Assembly (NCBI GenBank): GCA_913044215.1
Contig: CAJWOT010000005.1
Location: 1-44,673, forward strand
Direction: 5' to 3'
DNA from: an uncultured Rhodospirillaceae bacterium
GTDB taxonomy: Bacteria; Pseudomonadota; Alphaproteobacteria; UBA8366; GCA-2717185
DNA: 44,673 bases
Part shown: positions 8,026 to 17,632 of the stretch, in pieces
Layout of the letters: every line of letters starts with the position of its first letter
Position numbering within the stretch: position 1 is the stretch's first letter
Notes under the pieces: generated by a model
The model's database searches: none
Seen by the model: only the letters and a program-made list of their open reading frames with translations
Told to the model about the DNA's origin: nothing
Made by a program: the position numbers and the translations under genes

Positions 8026-10425
8026 CTAGAACCTGGTGCCAAAATTGAAACGGAAATTTTCGTCCTCGTCGAAATCTTCCTTGAGGATTGGTACCGCAAA
8101 GTCGAGCCGTACCGGGCCGAAGGGAGATCGCCAGGCGAGTCCGACACCAACGGACCACCTGAGACTACCGGTGTCCGCGATAACCGGGTCGTCAAAATCC
8201 AAGCCTGTCAAACTACCGGCATCCGTAAAGACCGCGCCGCTCACCCCGAACTGTTTAGGCAGGCCCAGCGGGAACGTCAGTTCGACAGTCCCGGAATAGA
8301 GAAACTTGCCGCCAAGTGCATCGTCCGTTGAGATATCACGGGGCCCCACACCGCCATTATCGAAACCGCGAAGTTTGTCGCCGCCTAAGAAAAACCGGTC
8401 GCTGATACGGACATCATCGTCACCAAGCCCGAATATATACCCAATATCGCCCCGCGTGCTGATGACCCAATCTTTCGCAATCCCGTAGTAGTAAGACGCC
8501 GTCGCTCGGTTTTTGAGAAATGCGATATCACCCCCAAGGCCGGCTATATCGTTCGACAATCGAATGATATAGCCATCGGTTGGTTCGATCTTTGAGTTTC
8601 GACGATCATAGGTCAGGTCCTGGCCGACAACAGAGACGAAATCGCTGCCTTCCTCGGCGCGGATAAACCTCGAAGCGTCAACATCAACATCCGTGACCTC
8701 GTCACGGCGCAATGTGTATCGGACACTGTGCCGCAAATTTTCTGCAAGAACGTATCCAAGACGGACGCGCCCGCCGGTCGAGATTGTTTCGAACTCGCTC
8801 ACATTACTCGAAGCAATGTGAAACCCGTCCAAGCCAAACGAAAGCTCTTTGTCGAGGAAGTATGGTTCGGTAAACCCGACATCGAAATTTTGCTGCTCCG
8901 CAGCGATCGTAATCGAAGCGCGAAGATCTTGCCCCTTACCCAACAAATTCCGCTCTCGAATACGCAGATCTACCAGTGGACCATTCTGGGACGAAAAGCC
9001 GGCGCCGACACTCAACTCACCGGTTGATTGCTCAGCGACATCGACTTTGATCACCGTCTTGTCCGCCTCGCTGCCGGGAACGTTGTTCACTTCGACACGT
9101 GAAAAATACCCCAGATTCTGAATTCGCGTCCGCGAACGCCGAAGCTTGGTTGAATTGAAGGCATCCCCTTCAACAATTTGAAACTCGCGCCTGATGACTT
9201 TGTCCAAGGTGCGCACGTTGCCACCAATATCGATTCGCTCAACGAAGACACGCGGCCCTTCCTGAACTACGAAACTGATGTCGATGGTTCGCTTGGCGCG
9301 ATCTCGCTTCACGCTCGGAAGAACGGCAACAAACGCGAATCCAAGATCGCCAACGGCGTTGGAAAGCGCAACCACGGTATCGTCAACGGCTTCCGAATCG
9401 TACCAATCACCCTTTTCGATTTCGATGACTTGCTGAATGGCCTCAGGCTTGACGTCTTTGATTTTCGACTCAATCGTCAACGCGTTGAAGGTGTAGCGTT
9501 TCCCCTCCTCGATCGTGAACGTAATGAAAAAGTCCTTACGGTCCGGCGTTAACTCGGCGACTGCCGACACCACCCTGAAATCGGCAAAACCGTTGCGGAG
9601 GTAATGCCGGCGCAACAGCTCCCGATCGAATGTGAGCCGATCAGGATCATAGGTATCGTTGGAGCTCAAAAACTGGTACCAGCGTGTCTCCGACGTTTGG
9701 ACGATCTCGCGGAGCGCGCGGTCGGAAAACTCCCGGTTGCCGATAAAACTGATGCGGCGAATTCCCGTCGGCTGCCCTTCGTCGATCTCGAAGATTAGGT
9801 CGACGCGATTCTGCGGTAACTGGACAACCTTCGGCTCCACCGTTGCGGCAAATCGGCCAGTTCGCCGATACAGATCAAGGATTCTCTTCACGTCGTTCTG
9901 CACGCGGGTGCGCGTGTAGACGATGCGCGGACGCAGTTGTACTTCGTTACGGAGAGTCTCTTCCTCGAGTTCCTTGTCCCCTTCGAATGCGATGCGATTG
10001 ATGATCGGGTTCTCAACAACCCTGACGAAGAGTACGTCGCCCTCACGGCGCAACGTCACATCGGCAAACAATCCTGTCGAATAAAGACCCTTGAGCGATT
10101 CGTTGACCCGATCAGCATCCAACGGATCGCCCTCTTTGATGAGCATGTAAGACCGTACGGTCTCTGGCTCGATGCGCTGCGTCCCCTCAACAACGATTTC
10201 GGCTACCACAGGAGTTCCGGGCCGGACGGGCGCGGACCTGCGTGGTATGGGAACTGTCGAGCCGCTACGGGGCGATGGTGGAACAATTGTCGGGCCGGTT
10301 TGCGCGAGAGCCGGGAACCAAAGCAGGAGCGCACTCAACAACAGCGCCCCAAGAGCTGATATCCTCACGACAATCGCCAAAGTAGACTCCCGAAAGACGC
10401 CAAAACGAAGCGCCGAAAAACTCAT
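8026..10425 (-). CDS. bamA: Outer membrane protein assembly factor BamA
   Basis: Central Omp85 component of the BAM machine, inserting beta-barrel proteins into the outer membrane. The 799-aa product has a long n-region plus a hydrophobic signal segment ending ALA/QTG near residue 42. A Pro/Ser/Arg-rich linker (about 45-75) comes before five POTRA repeats (about 76-425). The C-terminal 16-strand barrel has the lid-locking LRGF motif (GGDKLRGFDNGG) and ends in Phe (NFGTRF). The start chosen is the ATG at 10425, which overlaps the rseP stop as ATGA. A TTG 9 nt further up is possible but less likely. The Pro-rich linker before POTRA1 is longer than in E. coli. Confidence 0.97.
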   Translation of the reverse strand: MSFSALRFGVFRESTLAIVVRISALGALLLSALLLWFPALAQTGPTIVPPSPRSGSTVPIPRRSAPVRPGTPVVAEIVVEGTQRIEPETVRSYMLIKEGDPLDADRVNESLKGLYSTGLFADVTLRREGDVLFVRVVENPIINRIAFEGDKELEEETLRNEVQLRPRIVYTRTRVQNDVKRILDLYRRTGRFAATVEPKVVQLPQNRVDLIFEIDEGQPTGIRRISFIGNREFSDRALREIVQTSETRWYQFLSSNDTYDPDRLTFDRELLRRHYLRNGFADFRVVSAVAELTPDRKDFFITFTIEEGKRYTFNALTIESKIKDVKPEAIQQVIEIEKGDWYDSEAVDDTVVALSNAVGDLGFAFVAVLPSVKRDRAKRTIDISFVVQEGPRVFVERIDIGGNVRTLDKVIRREFQIVEGDAFNSTKLRRSRTRIQNLGYFSRVEVNNVPGSEADKTVIKVDVAEQSTGELSVGAGFSSQNGPLVDLRIRERNLLGKGQDLRASITIAAEQQNFDVGFTEPYFLDKELSFGLDGFHIASSNVSEFETISTGGRVRLGYVLAENLRHSVRYTLRRDEVTDVDVDASRFIRAEEGSDFVSVVGQDLTYDRRNSKIEPTDGYIIRLSNDIAGLGGDIAFLKNRATASYYYGIAKDWVISTRGDIGYIFGLGDDDVRISDRFFLGGDKLRGFDNGGVGPRDISTDDALGGKFLYSGTVELTFPLGLPKQFGVSGAVFTDAGSLTGLDFDDPVIADTGSLRWSVGVGLAWRSPFGPVRLDFAVPILKEDFDEDENFRFNFGTRF

Positions 10426-11537
10426 GTATTCCAAATGGGTAAGTTTACGAGATCATTAATAATAACAAATAGCATGAGACTTAATACCAGCACCAGCCCA
10501 ATTCTAAAGCCGTATTCCTGTACTCTTTCTCCTAAGGGGCGGCCTCGAATTGCTTCAAACGCGAAGAACATCAAGTGTCCGCCATCAAGCATTGGTATGG
10601 GAAATAAGTTAATCAATCCCAAGTTGATCGAAATCAAGGCGGTGAAATAGACCAGGGAGAGAACCCCCATTTTCCAGACTTCGCCGGACATTTGGGCGAT
10701 TTTGATTGGTCCGCCCAATTCATCCGACGAGCGAGACCCGGTAATGATTTGCCCGACCGCCTCAAGTGTCCGCACCGTGATCGTCTTGGTTTCGAGGATC
10801 GCCTGCCAAATCGCACTTACGAAGCCAAGCTGACGGACTTCTGTCTTGCCTTCACGCGTCACGCCGAGCAGCCCAATGCGTACGACATTGCCAAGCCGAT
10901 CCTTAAATTCACGCAACCTGGGCTTCACGCTGAACGCCTGTTCGATACCGTCCCGCGTCACGACGAGTTCGACAGTTTGTTCAGGGATCATGCGAATTTT
11001 TTGCTGAACCTGCTCGAAGCTCTCCATCTCCTCGCCGGCAATCCGTACGATCACGTCACCCGGTTTCAGCCCTGCCTTTTCTGCTGCGCTATCTTCGACA
11101 ACGGTCGCGATCTCTGCCGGTGTAAAGGGTTGCCCCAACGAAACGTAAAGGCCTGCCAAAACGATAACGGCGAAAATAAAGTTCGCGGCAGGACCGGCGA
11201 ACACGATCGCTGCGCGGCGGCCCAGCGATTTGTATCGAAAGGATACCTGCCGCTCTGCCGGCGTCAGGGGCCGGGGGGCTTCGCCCTCCCCGCTCATCTC
11301 GCCCTCGCCAAACATCTTGACGTAACCACCAAGCGGTATCGCACTGATTTTCCATCGTGTATCCGCCTTATCGGTCCAGCCCAGCAATTCGGGCCCAAAA
11401 CCAACCGAGAATACTTCCACACGGACACCGCAGCGGCGTGCGACCCAGTAATGGCCCAGTTCGTGAACGAAAACCAAGACGGTCAGGACGACCAGAAACG
11501 GCAGCACGTAGTCCCAGAGTACGGCGAGAAATTCCAC
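10422..11537 (-). CDS. rseP: RIP metalloprotease RseP (site-2 protease family)
   Basis: Inner-membrane zinc protease that cuts membrane segments, classically anti-sigma factors in envelope-stress signalling and signal-peptide remnants. The zinc motif HELGH is at residues 25-29 in the first membrane segment. The third ligand region is PMLDGGH near residue 318. There is a single recognisable PDZ domain at about 138-205, whereas E. coli RseP has two. Four membrane segments can be seen (about 10-30, 110-135, 295-315, 345-365). Length is 371 aa, short compared with about 450 in E. coli but usual for alphaproteobacteria. It overlaps bamA by 4 nt and follows dxr by 15 nt. No rseA or rpoE gene is in the window. 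Confidence 0.95.
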   Translation of the reverse strand: MEFLAVLWDYVLPFLVVLTVLVFVHELGHYWVARRCGVRVEVFSVGFGPELLGWTDKADTRWKISAIPLGGYVKMFGEGEMSGEGEAPRPLTPAERQVSFRYKSLGRRAAIVFAGPAANFIFAVIVLAGLYVSLGQPFTPAEIATVVEDSAAEKAGLKPGDVIVRIAGEEMESFEQVQQKIRMIPEQTVELVVTRDGIEQAFSVKPRLREFKDRLGNVVRIGLLGVTREGKTEVRQLGFVSAIWQAILETKTITVRTLEAVGQIITGSRSSDELGGPIKIAQMSGEVWKMGVLSLVYFTALISINLGLINLFPIPMLDGGHLMFFAFEAIRGRPLGERVQEYGFRIGLVLVLSLMLFVIINDLVNLPIWNT

Positions 11538-11552
11538 GGCTACACCCGTCGG

Positions 11553-12746
11553 CTAGTTGGAGGAGCGGGCGGCAAGATGGTGGTTGGCGATACGGCGCGC
11601 TTCTTCGTCAAAGGCCCGCACGTCATCAAGCGAATTCATGGCGCCATGCGAAAACTGCATCAACACATCCTCCACGATTGCCGCGATGTCGAGAAAACCA
11701 ATTTGGCCAGCCAAAAAGCCCTCGACCGCAACCTCATTCGCCGCGTTCAGAACAGTTGGTGCGCTCCCGCCATTCTTCAAGACCTCACGCGCCAGGCGAA
11801 GCGCGGGGAATCGCTCTGGATCAGGCGGCTCGAAAGTCAGCTTCGCCATCGCAGCGAGATCGAGACGCTCTTGCGGTGATTGCATGCGAGCCGGCCAAGC
11901 CAAGGCGTAAGCGATCGGGGTCCGCATATCCGGCGTCCCAAGTTGAGCTAGAACCGACCCGTCGACATAGGCCACCATGCTGTGAATAACAGACTGAGGA
12001 TGGACCAGGACCTCGATACGTTCCTCCGGTATATCGAACAGGTGGTGGGCTTCGATAATCTCCAGCCCCTTGTTCATCATCGTCGCGGAATCGACCGAAA
12101 TCTTGGCGCCCATATCCCAGTTGGGATGCGCCACGGCTTGGGCCGGCGTCACCGACCGCATGGCCTCATGATCGAATGATCGGAACGGCCCCCCCGAAGC
12201 TGTGAGGATGAGCTTGTCGACCGCATCGCGGCGCTCAAAATCAAAGACCTGGAAGATCGCGTTGTGTTCAGAATCAACCGGAAGCAGCACTGCGCTGTTG
12301 CGGTTGATCTCTTCGACCATCAGCGACCCGGCGCAGACAAGGCACTCCTTGTTCGCGAGCCCGACCATCGCCCCTCTGTTCACCGCCGCGAGCGTCGGCG
12401 CCAGACCGGCCGCTCCAACGATTGCCGCCATGACAAAGTCTGCCGGGCGCCTTGCCGCAGCAACAATCGCCTCCTTACCGGCAGCGACTTCGATACCGCT
12501 GCCCGAGAGGCCAGCCTTTACGGCGTGATAATGCTCTTCGTCACCAATTGCGACATATCGCGGCCGTAGCTTCTTGGCCTGTTCGACGAGAAGGTCGGCA
12601 TTGCGTCTCGCCGTCAACGCCTCAACGACATAGGCGTCCGGATTCCGTTCGATCAGGTCGATCGTGCTGCACCCTACGGAGCCCGTCGAGCCTAGAATCG
12701 TGACTGAACGCGGCGCCGATGTGGCGTCTTGCACCATTACTGCCAT
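11553..12746 (-). CDS. dxr: 1-deoxy-D-xylulose-5-phosphate reductoisomerase (Dxr)
   Basis: Converts DXP to 2-C-methyl-D-erythritol 4-phosphate with NADPH, the committed step of the MEP isoprenoid pathway. It thereby feeds UppS two genes upstream. The 397-aa protein has the NADPH-binding LGSTGSVG at residues 18-25, the metal/substrate motif VDSEHNAIFQ near 157, SGGPF near 185 and HPQSVIHSMV near 255. The ATG at 12746 has a GGGAG Shine-Dalgarno 9 nt upstream and overlaps the cdsA 3' end by 10 nt. An in-frame ATG at 12737 forms a TAATG junction with the cdsA stop, so the exact start is uncertain by three codons. Confidence 0.96.
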   Translation of the reverse strand: MAVMVQDATSAPRSVTILGSTGSVGCSTIDLIERNPDAYVVEALTARRNADLLVEQAKKLRPRYVAIGDEEHYHAVKAGLSGSGIEVAAGKEAIVAAARRPADFVMAAIVGAAGLAPTLAAVNRGAMVGLANKECLVCAGSLMVEEINRNSAVLLPVDSEHNAIFQVFDFERRDAVDKLILTASGGPFRSFDHEAMRSVTPAQAVAHPNWDMGAKISVDSATMMNKGLEIIEAHHLFDIPEERIEVLVHPQSVIHSMVAYVDGSVLAQLGTPDMRTPIAYALAWPARMQSPQERLDLAAMAKLTFEPPDPERFPALRLAREVLKNGGSAPTVLNAANEVAVEGFLAGQIGFLDIAAIVEDVLMQFSHGAMNSLDDVRAFDEEARRIANHHLAARSSN

Positions 12747-13561
12747 TCGAGCGGACTCCCACCTGCGATCCAGGTCATAAGAGCCGTCACCGGCGCTACC
12801 GTCAAGAACCCATCCATGCGGTCGAGCACACCACCATGGCCGGGAATAAGGTTTCCAGAATCCTTGACCCCGACATGCCGCTTAACCCCCGACTCAACCA
12901 AATCACCAATTTGTGCCACCACGGCCAGGATACCGGCTATAGCCATTACTTGGACGAAGTTGTCACCGTCGCGCACAGCGACCGTCACCGCCCCCGCCAG
13001 CGCAGCGCAGAGCACCCCGCCCAGTAAACCTGACCAGGTTTTTGCCGGACTTATCCGCGGCGCCAATTTGGGGCCGCCGATGCCACGTCCGGCAAAATAG
13101 GCCCCGACATCCGTTACGACGACGACCGCCATCATCCAAAAAAACAGACCGAGACCGCCCGACTCCGAGACCCGCAGCCAAACGACAGAGAGCAAAGCTG
13201 CCGAGATGTAGACGATCCCGGCGGTCAAGATGAACGGCGCCTCGCTCCTGCTGATTCGAGATAACAGGGCGACAACCGCCATTCCTACCCCAGCAATGGC
13301 AATCGACCCGAGGAATGACCCATAAATCGCCAGACCGCTCGTTAGCAGAAAAGTCACTGAAACGATGATCGTGAGTCCAGGTGCGGCCTGGCAAAGCCTC
13401 GAAAGCTCCCAACTCATGGCGGCTGCGATCAGCAAAACCATGATTGCGAATGCCCATCCGCCGAGCCAAATCGCGGAAATCGCCAACGGCAGGATGACCG
13501 CCGCAGACAGGATCCGCAATGTAAGCTCGCTGGGCTCAGGCCGGGCCAACGGCTGCGCCAT
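12737..13561 (-). CDS. cdsA: Phosphatidate cytidylyltransferase (CdsA)
   Basis: Makes CDP-diacylglycerol from phosphatidate and CTP, the branch point for all phospholipids, in the inner membrane. The 274-aa protein has about seven to eight hydrophobic segments. The family signature is near the C-terminus (about residues 226-253): KRHVGVKDSG followed by PGHGGVLDRMD, including the acidic residues needed for catalysis. Its 5' end overlaps uppS by 26 nt, and its stop overlaps dxr. uppS-cdsA-dxr-rseP is a widespread conserved order. Confidence 0.96.
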   Translation of the reverse strand: MAQPLARPEPSELTLRILSAAVILPLAISAIWLGGWAFAIMVLLIAAAMSWELSRLCQAAPGLTIIVSVTFLLTSGLAIYGSFLGSIAIAGVGMAVVALLSRISRSEAPFILTAGIVYISAALLSVVWLRVSESGGLGLFFWMMAVVVVTDVGAYFAGRGIGGPKLAPRISPAKTWSGLLGGVLCAALAGAVTVAVRDGDNFVQVMAIAGILAVVAQIGDLVESGVKRHVGVKDSGNLIPGHGGVLDRMDGFLTVAPVTALMTWIAGGSPLEWQ

Positions 13562-14276
13562 AGCGTCGCTCGCGGCTGTTGAACTCGCAAATGGCGCGAC
13601 CTAAGTCGACCTTCGAGAAATCGGGCCAAAGCGTATCGAGGAAGACAAACTCCGTATAGGCGACCTGCCACAGCAAAAAATTACTGACACGTTGTTCGCC
13701 GCTGGTCCGAATCAGCAGGTCGGGATCCGGAATATCCGCCGTCAAAAGATAACGGCACACTGTGTTCTCGTCGATCTCGGCCGGATCAAGCCGCTTGGCA
13801 GCAGCGTCTCGGGCGATCGCCTGTACGGCAGCAGCAATCTCCTGCCGCCCGCCATAACTCAATGCCAGTATGAGGGTCAGACCCGTATTGCCGGCTGTCG
13901 TACGCTCCCCCTCTTCGATAAGGGCAATGATATCGGGTTCGAAACGGCTGCGGTCACCGATCATCAGCAATCGGACATTCTTTTTGTGCAATTCGGCGAT
14001 CTCGGAGCGAAGATACAGTCGCAGCAACCCCATCAGGTCGCCAATCTCCTGCTTGGGGCGGTTCCAGTTCTCGGATGAGAAGCCGAACAAGGTCAAATAG
14101 GAAACACCGTACTCACCAGCCGCCTCGACAGTGCGCCGGACCGCTTCCGCGCCACTCTTGTGGCCCATCGCACGTGGCAGGCCGCGCGATTTCGCCCACC
14201 GGCCGTTGCCATCCATGATGATGGCAACATGCGTCGGCGGGGTCATGTCATCGGGTTTCTCAATCGCCGTTTGCAT
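13536..14276 (-). CDS. uppS: Undecaprenyl diphosphate synthase, cis-prenyltransferase (UppS)
   Basis: Condenses isopentenyl-PP units onto farnesyl-PP to give the C55 carrier lipid precursor for peptidoglycan and LPS synthesis. The 246-aa protein has the conserved MDGNGRWAK at residues 21-29, with catalytic Asp22. FGFSSENW is near residue 64 and RTSGEQRVSNFLLWQ near 190, all hallmark cis-prenyltransferase regions. It starts 3 nt after the frr stop and overlaps cdsA by 26 nt. Expression is probably coupled along frr-uppS-cdsA. Confidence 0.97.
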   Translation of the reverse strand: MQTAIEKPDDMTPPTHVAIIMDGNGRWAKSRGLPRAMGHKSGAEAVRRTVEAAGEYGVSYLTLFGFSSENWNRPKQEIGDLMGLLRLYLRSEIAELHKKNVRLLMIGDRSRFEPDIIALIEEGERTTAGNTGLTLILALSYGGRQEIAAAVQAIARDAAAKRLDPAEIDENTVCRYLLTADIPDPDLLIRTSGEQRVSNFLLWQVAYTEFVFLDTLWPDFSKVDLGRAICEFNSRERRYGAAVGPA

Positions 14277-14279
14277 GCG

Positions 14280-14837
14280 TCAAACCTGCATGATTTCCTG
14301 TTCTTTTGCCTCCAGGGCAGTATCAATCGATTTGACGTGGGCGTCTGTCAATTCCTGGATCTCGTCGGCGTAAAGATGCTGGTCGTCTTGCGACATTTCA
14401 CCAGCCTTCTCCATCTTCTTGAGCATGTCCATTCCGTCGCGCCGCACATTGCGCACCGCGATACGAGCCTGTTCAGCATATTGACCGGCGACTTTGGTCA
14501 GTTCGATACGGCGTTCTTCGCTCAGATCCGGAATCGGGATGCGGATCAAATTTCCCTCTGTCTGCGGATTGAGACCGAGGCTTGATTCCATAATCGCCTT
14601 CTCAACCGCTTTCACTAAACTTTGGTCCCAGACCTGTACCGTCAGCAGACGCGGTTCTGGAACACTGATTGTGCCGACTTGGTTCATCGGCATTTGCGAA
14701 TCGTATGCATCCACCGCAATCGGTTCGAGTAAGGCCGTCGAGGCACGTCCAGTCCGCAGCCCGGCAAACTCCCGATTCAAGGCCTCAATGGCCCCATCCA
14801 TCCGGCGTTCGATATCCGTTAAGTCTGCATCCGCCAT
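14280..14837 (-). CDS. frr: Ribosome recycling factor (Frr)
   Basis: Splits post-termination ribosomes together with EF-G. The 185-aa length is exactly that of the family. Conserved regions seen are GLRTGRAS near residue 26, the PEPR...VQVWD segment near 60, and the RRDG near 132 before the coiled-coil domain I helix. It starts from an ATG at 14837 with a GGGAG site upstream, 31 nt after pyrH, and is 3 nt from uppS. Confidence 0.97.
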   Translation of the reverse strand: MADADLTDIERRMDGAIEALNREFAGLRTGRASTALLEPIAVDAYDSQMPMNQVGTISVPEPRLLTVQVWDQSLVKAVEKAIMESSLGLNPQTEGNLIRIPIPDLSEERRIELTKVAGQYAEQARIAVRNVRRDGMDMLKKMEKAGEMSQDDQHLYADEIQELTDAHVKSIDTALEAKEQEIMQV

Positions 14838-14868
14838 GGTTCCGCTCCTCCCCTGTTTTACCAGCCAG

Positions 14869-15582
14869 CTATGAAATTATCGTGTACGTTCCTCCGCCTT
14901 TCGCGACGTCCACGAAAGCGCCGGCATTTTGTATCGAAAAGACAAGAATCGGAATGTTGTTTTCACGTGCCAACGAAACTGCCGCCGCGTCCATGACCTT
15001 CAGGTCCTTTGACAGCACGTCGAGATAGCCCAGTGTGTCAAACCGTTTTGCATCTGGATCGGTCTCCGGATCGGCACTGTAGACACCGTCTACCTTCGTA
15101 GCCTTCAACAAGGCATCGCACGCCATTTCCGATGCACGCAGTGCTGCCGCCGTATCCGTCGTGAAAAACGGATTGCCGGTGCCGGCGGCGAAAATGACGA
15201 TGCGCCCCTTTTCCATATGCCGTACCGCCCGGCGCCGGATATAGGGTTCAGACACCGATTGCATCGGGATGGCCGACAGAACGCGGGTCTGCGCGCCGAT
15301 TTCCTCGAGAGCGCTCTGCATGGCCAGCGCGTTCATAACCGTGGCCAGCATCCCCATATAGTCGGCGCTGGCCCGATCCATGCCAGCAGATGCGCCGGAG
15401 ACACCGCGAAATATATTCCCACCGCCGACCACGATGCAGACTTCGACACCAAGCTCGGTGACGCTCTTGATCTCGCTTGCGATCCGGTCGACGGTTTCGG
15501 TGTCCAGGCCGAATTCCTGTTCGCCCATCAACGCTTCGCCGGACAGTTTGAGAAGGATTCGTCCGTACCGTGGCTTTGCCAT
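14869..15582 (-). CDS. pyrH: UMP kinase (PyrH)
   Basis: Phosphorylates UMP to UDP with ATP in pyrimidine nucleotide synthesis; a bacterial-type hexameric enzyme of the amino acid kinase fold. The 237-aa protein has KLSGEAL near residue 12, the GGGNIFRG loop near residue 53, and the ATP-site region [13 protein letters not shown] near 133. It ends in the conserved GTYI/TI-type tail. A GGAG ribosome site precedes the ATG. It lies between tsf (49-nt gap) and frr (31-nt gap) in the common rpsB-tsf-pyrH-frr order. Confidence 0.97.
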   Translation of the reverse strand: MAKPRYGRILLKLSGEALMGEQEFGLDTETVDRIASEIKSVTELGVEVCIVVGGGNIFRGVSGASAGMDRASADYMGMLATVMNALAMQSALEEIGAQTRVLSAIPMQSVSEPYIRRRAVRHMEKGRIVIFAAGTGNPFFTTDTAAALRASEMACDALLKATKVDGVYSADPETDPDAKRFDTLGYLDVLSKDLKVMDAAAVSLARENNIPILVFSIQNAGAFVDVAKGGGTYTIIS

Positions 15583-15631
15583 ATCCGGGCTTCTCTCCTT
15601 TTCCGGCTAGGGTCGAGACTTTTTACGCCGG

Positions 15632-16558
15632 TCAGCCGGCCAGCGTGGCGGCCACCTCGTCGGCAAGGTTTTCCTCAACCTTCTCGATACCCTCGCCCAG
15701 CGTATACCGGACGAAGCCTTTCAGCGAGATGGAACTGCCGAGATCCTTCGAGGCCGTTTCCAGCACCTTGGAAACCTTGGTCTCGTTGTCGATCACGAAC
15801 ACCTGCTCCAACAGGGCAACCTCTTCATAATATTTGCGCATGCGGCCCTCGACCATCTTTTCGATGATTTCTTCGGGGCGGCCGCTTTCGCGGGCTTGCG
15901 CGGACAGGACGTCGCGTTCGCGTGCAAGGCTGCCTTCATCGATATCGGAAACCGCCACGAAAAGCGGCCGCGCGGCGGCGATATGCATCGCCAGCTGCTT
16001 CCCTAGCGCCTCCAAAGCACCGGTGTCGCCTTCTGACTCCAATGCCACGATCACGCCGATCTTGCCGATGCCGCTGGCCAACGCGCTATGCACGTAGGGC
16101 ACAACCACGCCGTTGTCGACCGATAGCCCCTCGGTCCGGCGCAGCGCCATGTTCTCGCCAATCGTCGCAATTTGATGGGTCAGCTCGTCCGCGACGTTGC
16201 GGCCCGTGCCCGGATAATCCGCCGCTGCCAGCCCATCCAGGGAGCCGCCACTGTTCAGCGCCAGCTCGGTTACGTTGCGTACGAAGGCCTGAAAATCTTC
16301 ATTCCGCGCGACGAAGTCGGTTTCCGCATTGACCTCAACGACAGCACCAGACTTGCCATCGACGGCGACGCCGACCAAACCCTCGGCGGCGACCCGCCCT
16401 GCCTTTTTGGCGGCCGTCGACAAGCCTTTTGTGCGCAGCCAGTCGACCGCTTCCTCTACATCGCCTCCGGTTTCCGTAAGCGCTTTCTTGCAATCCATCA
16501 TTCCAGCGCCGGTTTTGTCGCGCAGCGTCTTGACGAGCGCAGCTGTAATGTTCGCCAT
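15632..16558 (-). CDS. tsf: Elongation factor Ts (Tsf)
   Basis: Guanine-nucleotide exchange factor for EF-Tu in translation elongation. The 308-aa protein has an N-terminal UBA-like domain (residues 1-55, with [13 protein letters not shown]). The core follows, with the [11 protein letters not shown] motif near residue 78 carrying the Asp-Phe that disturbs the EF-Tu Mg site. The C-terminal dimerisation domain holds conserved helices. The ATG has an AGAGG ribosome site 7 nt upstream. It is 76 nt downstream of rpsB with no terminator-like hairpin between, so the two are probably co-transcribed. Confidence 0.97.
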   Translation of the reverse strand: MANITAALVKTLRDKTGAGMMDCKKALTETGGDVEEAVDWLRTKGLSTAAKKAGRVAAEGLVGVAVDGKSGAVVEVNAETDFVARNEDFQAFVRNVTELALNSGGSLDGLAAADYPGTGRNVADELTHQIATIGENMALRRTEGLSVDNGVVVPYVHSALASGIGKIGVIVALESEGDTGALEALGKQLAMHIAAARPLFVAVSDIDEGSLARERDVLSAQARESGRPEEIIEKMVEGRMRKYYEEVALLEQVFVIDNETKVSKVLETASKDLGSSISLKGFVRYTLGEGIEKVEENLADEVAATLAG

Positions 16559-16634
16559 TCCTCAACCTCTATCTAAGATATGCCAGCCCAACCCACTGGA
16601 ACTTACGACATATCAAGTATCTAAAATTTCGCCC

Positions 16635-17450
16635 TTAGGCGTTTTCCTCAGTCGCAGCCGGTGCGGCAGCCGCCGGTGCCTCGGCATCTTCGCTAACGGC
16701 TTCGGGAAGCGCTTCAACCGGGGCGACTTCGCCCTCGCCGATATCGACGCCGGTCGAAAGCAGTTCCGCCTGCAAGCCGTCCAGCACACAGTCGGCAACA
16801 AGATCGCAATAGAGCGTGATTGCCCGCATCGCATCGTCGTTGCCCGGAACCGGATGGGTAATCCCACGGGGATCGGAGTTGCTGTCCAGAATTGCCACGA
16901 CCGGAATACCCAGCTTCTGGGCTTCGGCCACCGCGATCGCTTCCTTGTTGGTGTCGACGACAAACAGGATGTCCGGCAGGCTGCCCATCTCCTTGATGCC
17001 GCCGAGCGCCCGCTCGAGCTTGTCCCGTTCCGCGGTCAGACGCAGCAGTTCCTTCTTGGTCAGACCGATATCCTCGACTGCCAATTGCTCCTCGATATCC
17101 CGCAACCGTTTGATCGAATTGGAAATTGTCCGCCAGTTCGTCAGCATGCCGCCGAGCCAGCGGTGATTGACGTAATATTGGCCGCATCGGATCGCCGCGG
17201 CAGAGACGATTTCCGTCGCCTGACGCTTCGTGCCCACAAACAAAACCCGGCCGCCGCCGGCCGCGACTTCGCGGATGGCTTCAAGGCCGCGCTGCAGCAT
17301 CGGCACGGTTTGTTCCAGATCGATGATGTGGATGCCATTCCGCTCGCCGAAGATGTAGGGCCGCATCAGCGGGTTCCATCGGCGTGTGGTGTGGCCAAAG
17401 TGAATGCCAGCCTCAAGCAGCTGGCGCATCGTAAAAGTCGGCATCGCCAT
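16635..17450 (-). CDS. rpsB: 30S ribosomal protein S2 (RpsB)
   Basis: Small-subunit ribosomal protein that binds late in 30S assembly. The 271-aa protein opens with [17 protein letters not shown] and contains [10 protein letters not shown] near residue 70, WLGGMLTNW near 97 and the [11 protein letters not shown] region near 185. The last 40 or so residues form an Ala/Glu/Pro-rich acidic tail absent from the E. coli protein (241 aa); such tails are frequent in alphaproteobacteria. The ATG at 17450 has an AAAGGA site 8 nt upstream. It is the first gene after a 182-nt gap holding a promoter-like site. Confidence 0.97.
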   Translation of the reverse strand: MAMPTFTMRQLLEAGIHFGHTTRRWNPLMRPYIFGERNGIHIIDLEQTVPMLQRGLEAIREVAAGGGRVLFVGTKRQATEIVSAAAIRCGQYYVNHRWLGGMLTNWRTISNSIKRLRDIEEQLAVEDIGLTKKELLRLTAERDKLERALGGIKEMGSLPDILFVVDTNKEAIAVAEAQKLGIPVVAILDSNSDPRGITHPVPGNDDAMRAITLYCDLVADCVLDGLQAELLSTGVDIGEGEVAPVEALPEAVSEDAEAPAAAAPAATEENA

Positions 17451-17562
17451 GGTCGTATCCTTTACCGGTTATTCCGCCGCGGGCGAAAGCCGGTTACCCG
17501 GCACCGGAGCGGCCACTGCCATGATCGACAGCAGGCGCAAACCCGCGTGAGAGATGGGCTGC

Positions 17563-17591
17563 GGTATAATGCCATTTCGGCGCCCGTGCAA
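17563..17591 (-). promoter_or_regulatory. Predicted promoter for rpsB-tsf and downstream genes
   Basis: Read on the minus strand, TTGCAC (17591-17586) and TATACC (17568-17563) are separated by 17 nt. This leaves a leader of about 105 nt before rpsB. Fit to the consensus is by eye. Position in the only sizeable gap before the long rpsB-to-lpxB series supports it. Confidence 0.45.
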
Positions 17592-17592
17592 G

Positions 17593-17608
17593 CGGTTAGC
17601 GCCAACCG
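17593..17608. repeat. Near-perfect palindrome just upstream of the rpsB -35 element
   Basis: CGGTTAGCGCCAACCG has arms CGGTT/AACCG around a near-symmetric GC core, with one mismatched pair. It lies 1 nt upstream of the predicted -35 hexamer of rpsB and 25 nt after the dnaE stop. No T-tract follows on the minus strand, so it does not look like a standard terminator. An operator or a chance palindrome are both possible. Confidence 0.3.
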
Positions 17609-17632
17609 ATTGAGGCCGCGGGGTAGGTCTTG

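Noticed and set aside
7964-8158. N-terminal extension of the Skp frame
   Set aside because: It overlaps the end of bamA in another frame and would place about 65 residues before a clear signal peptide.
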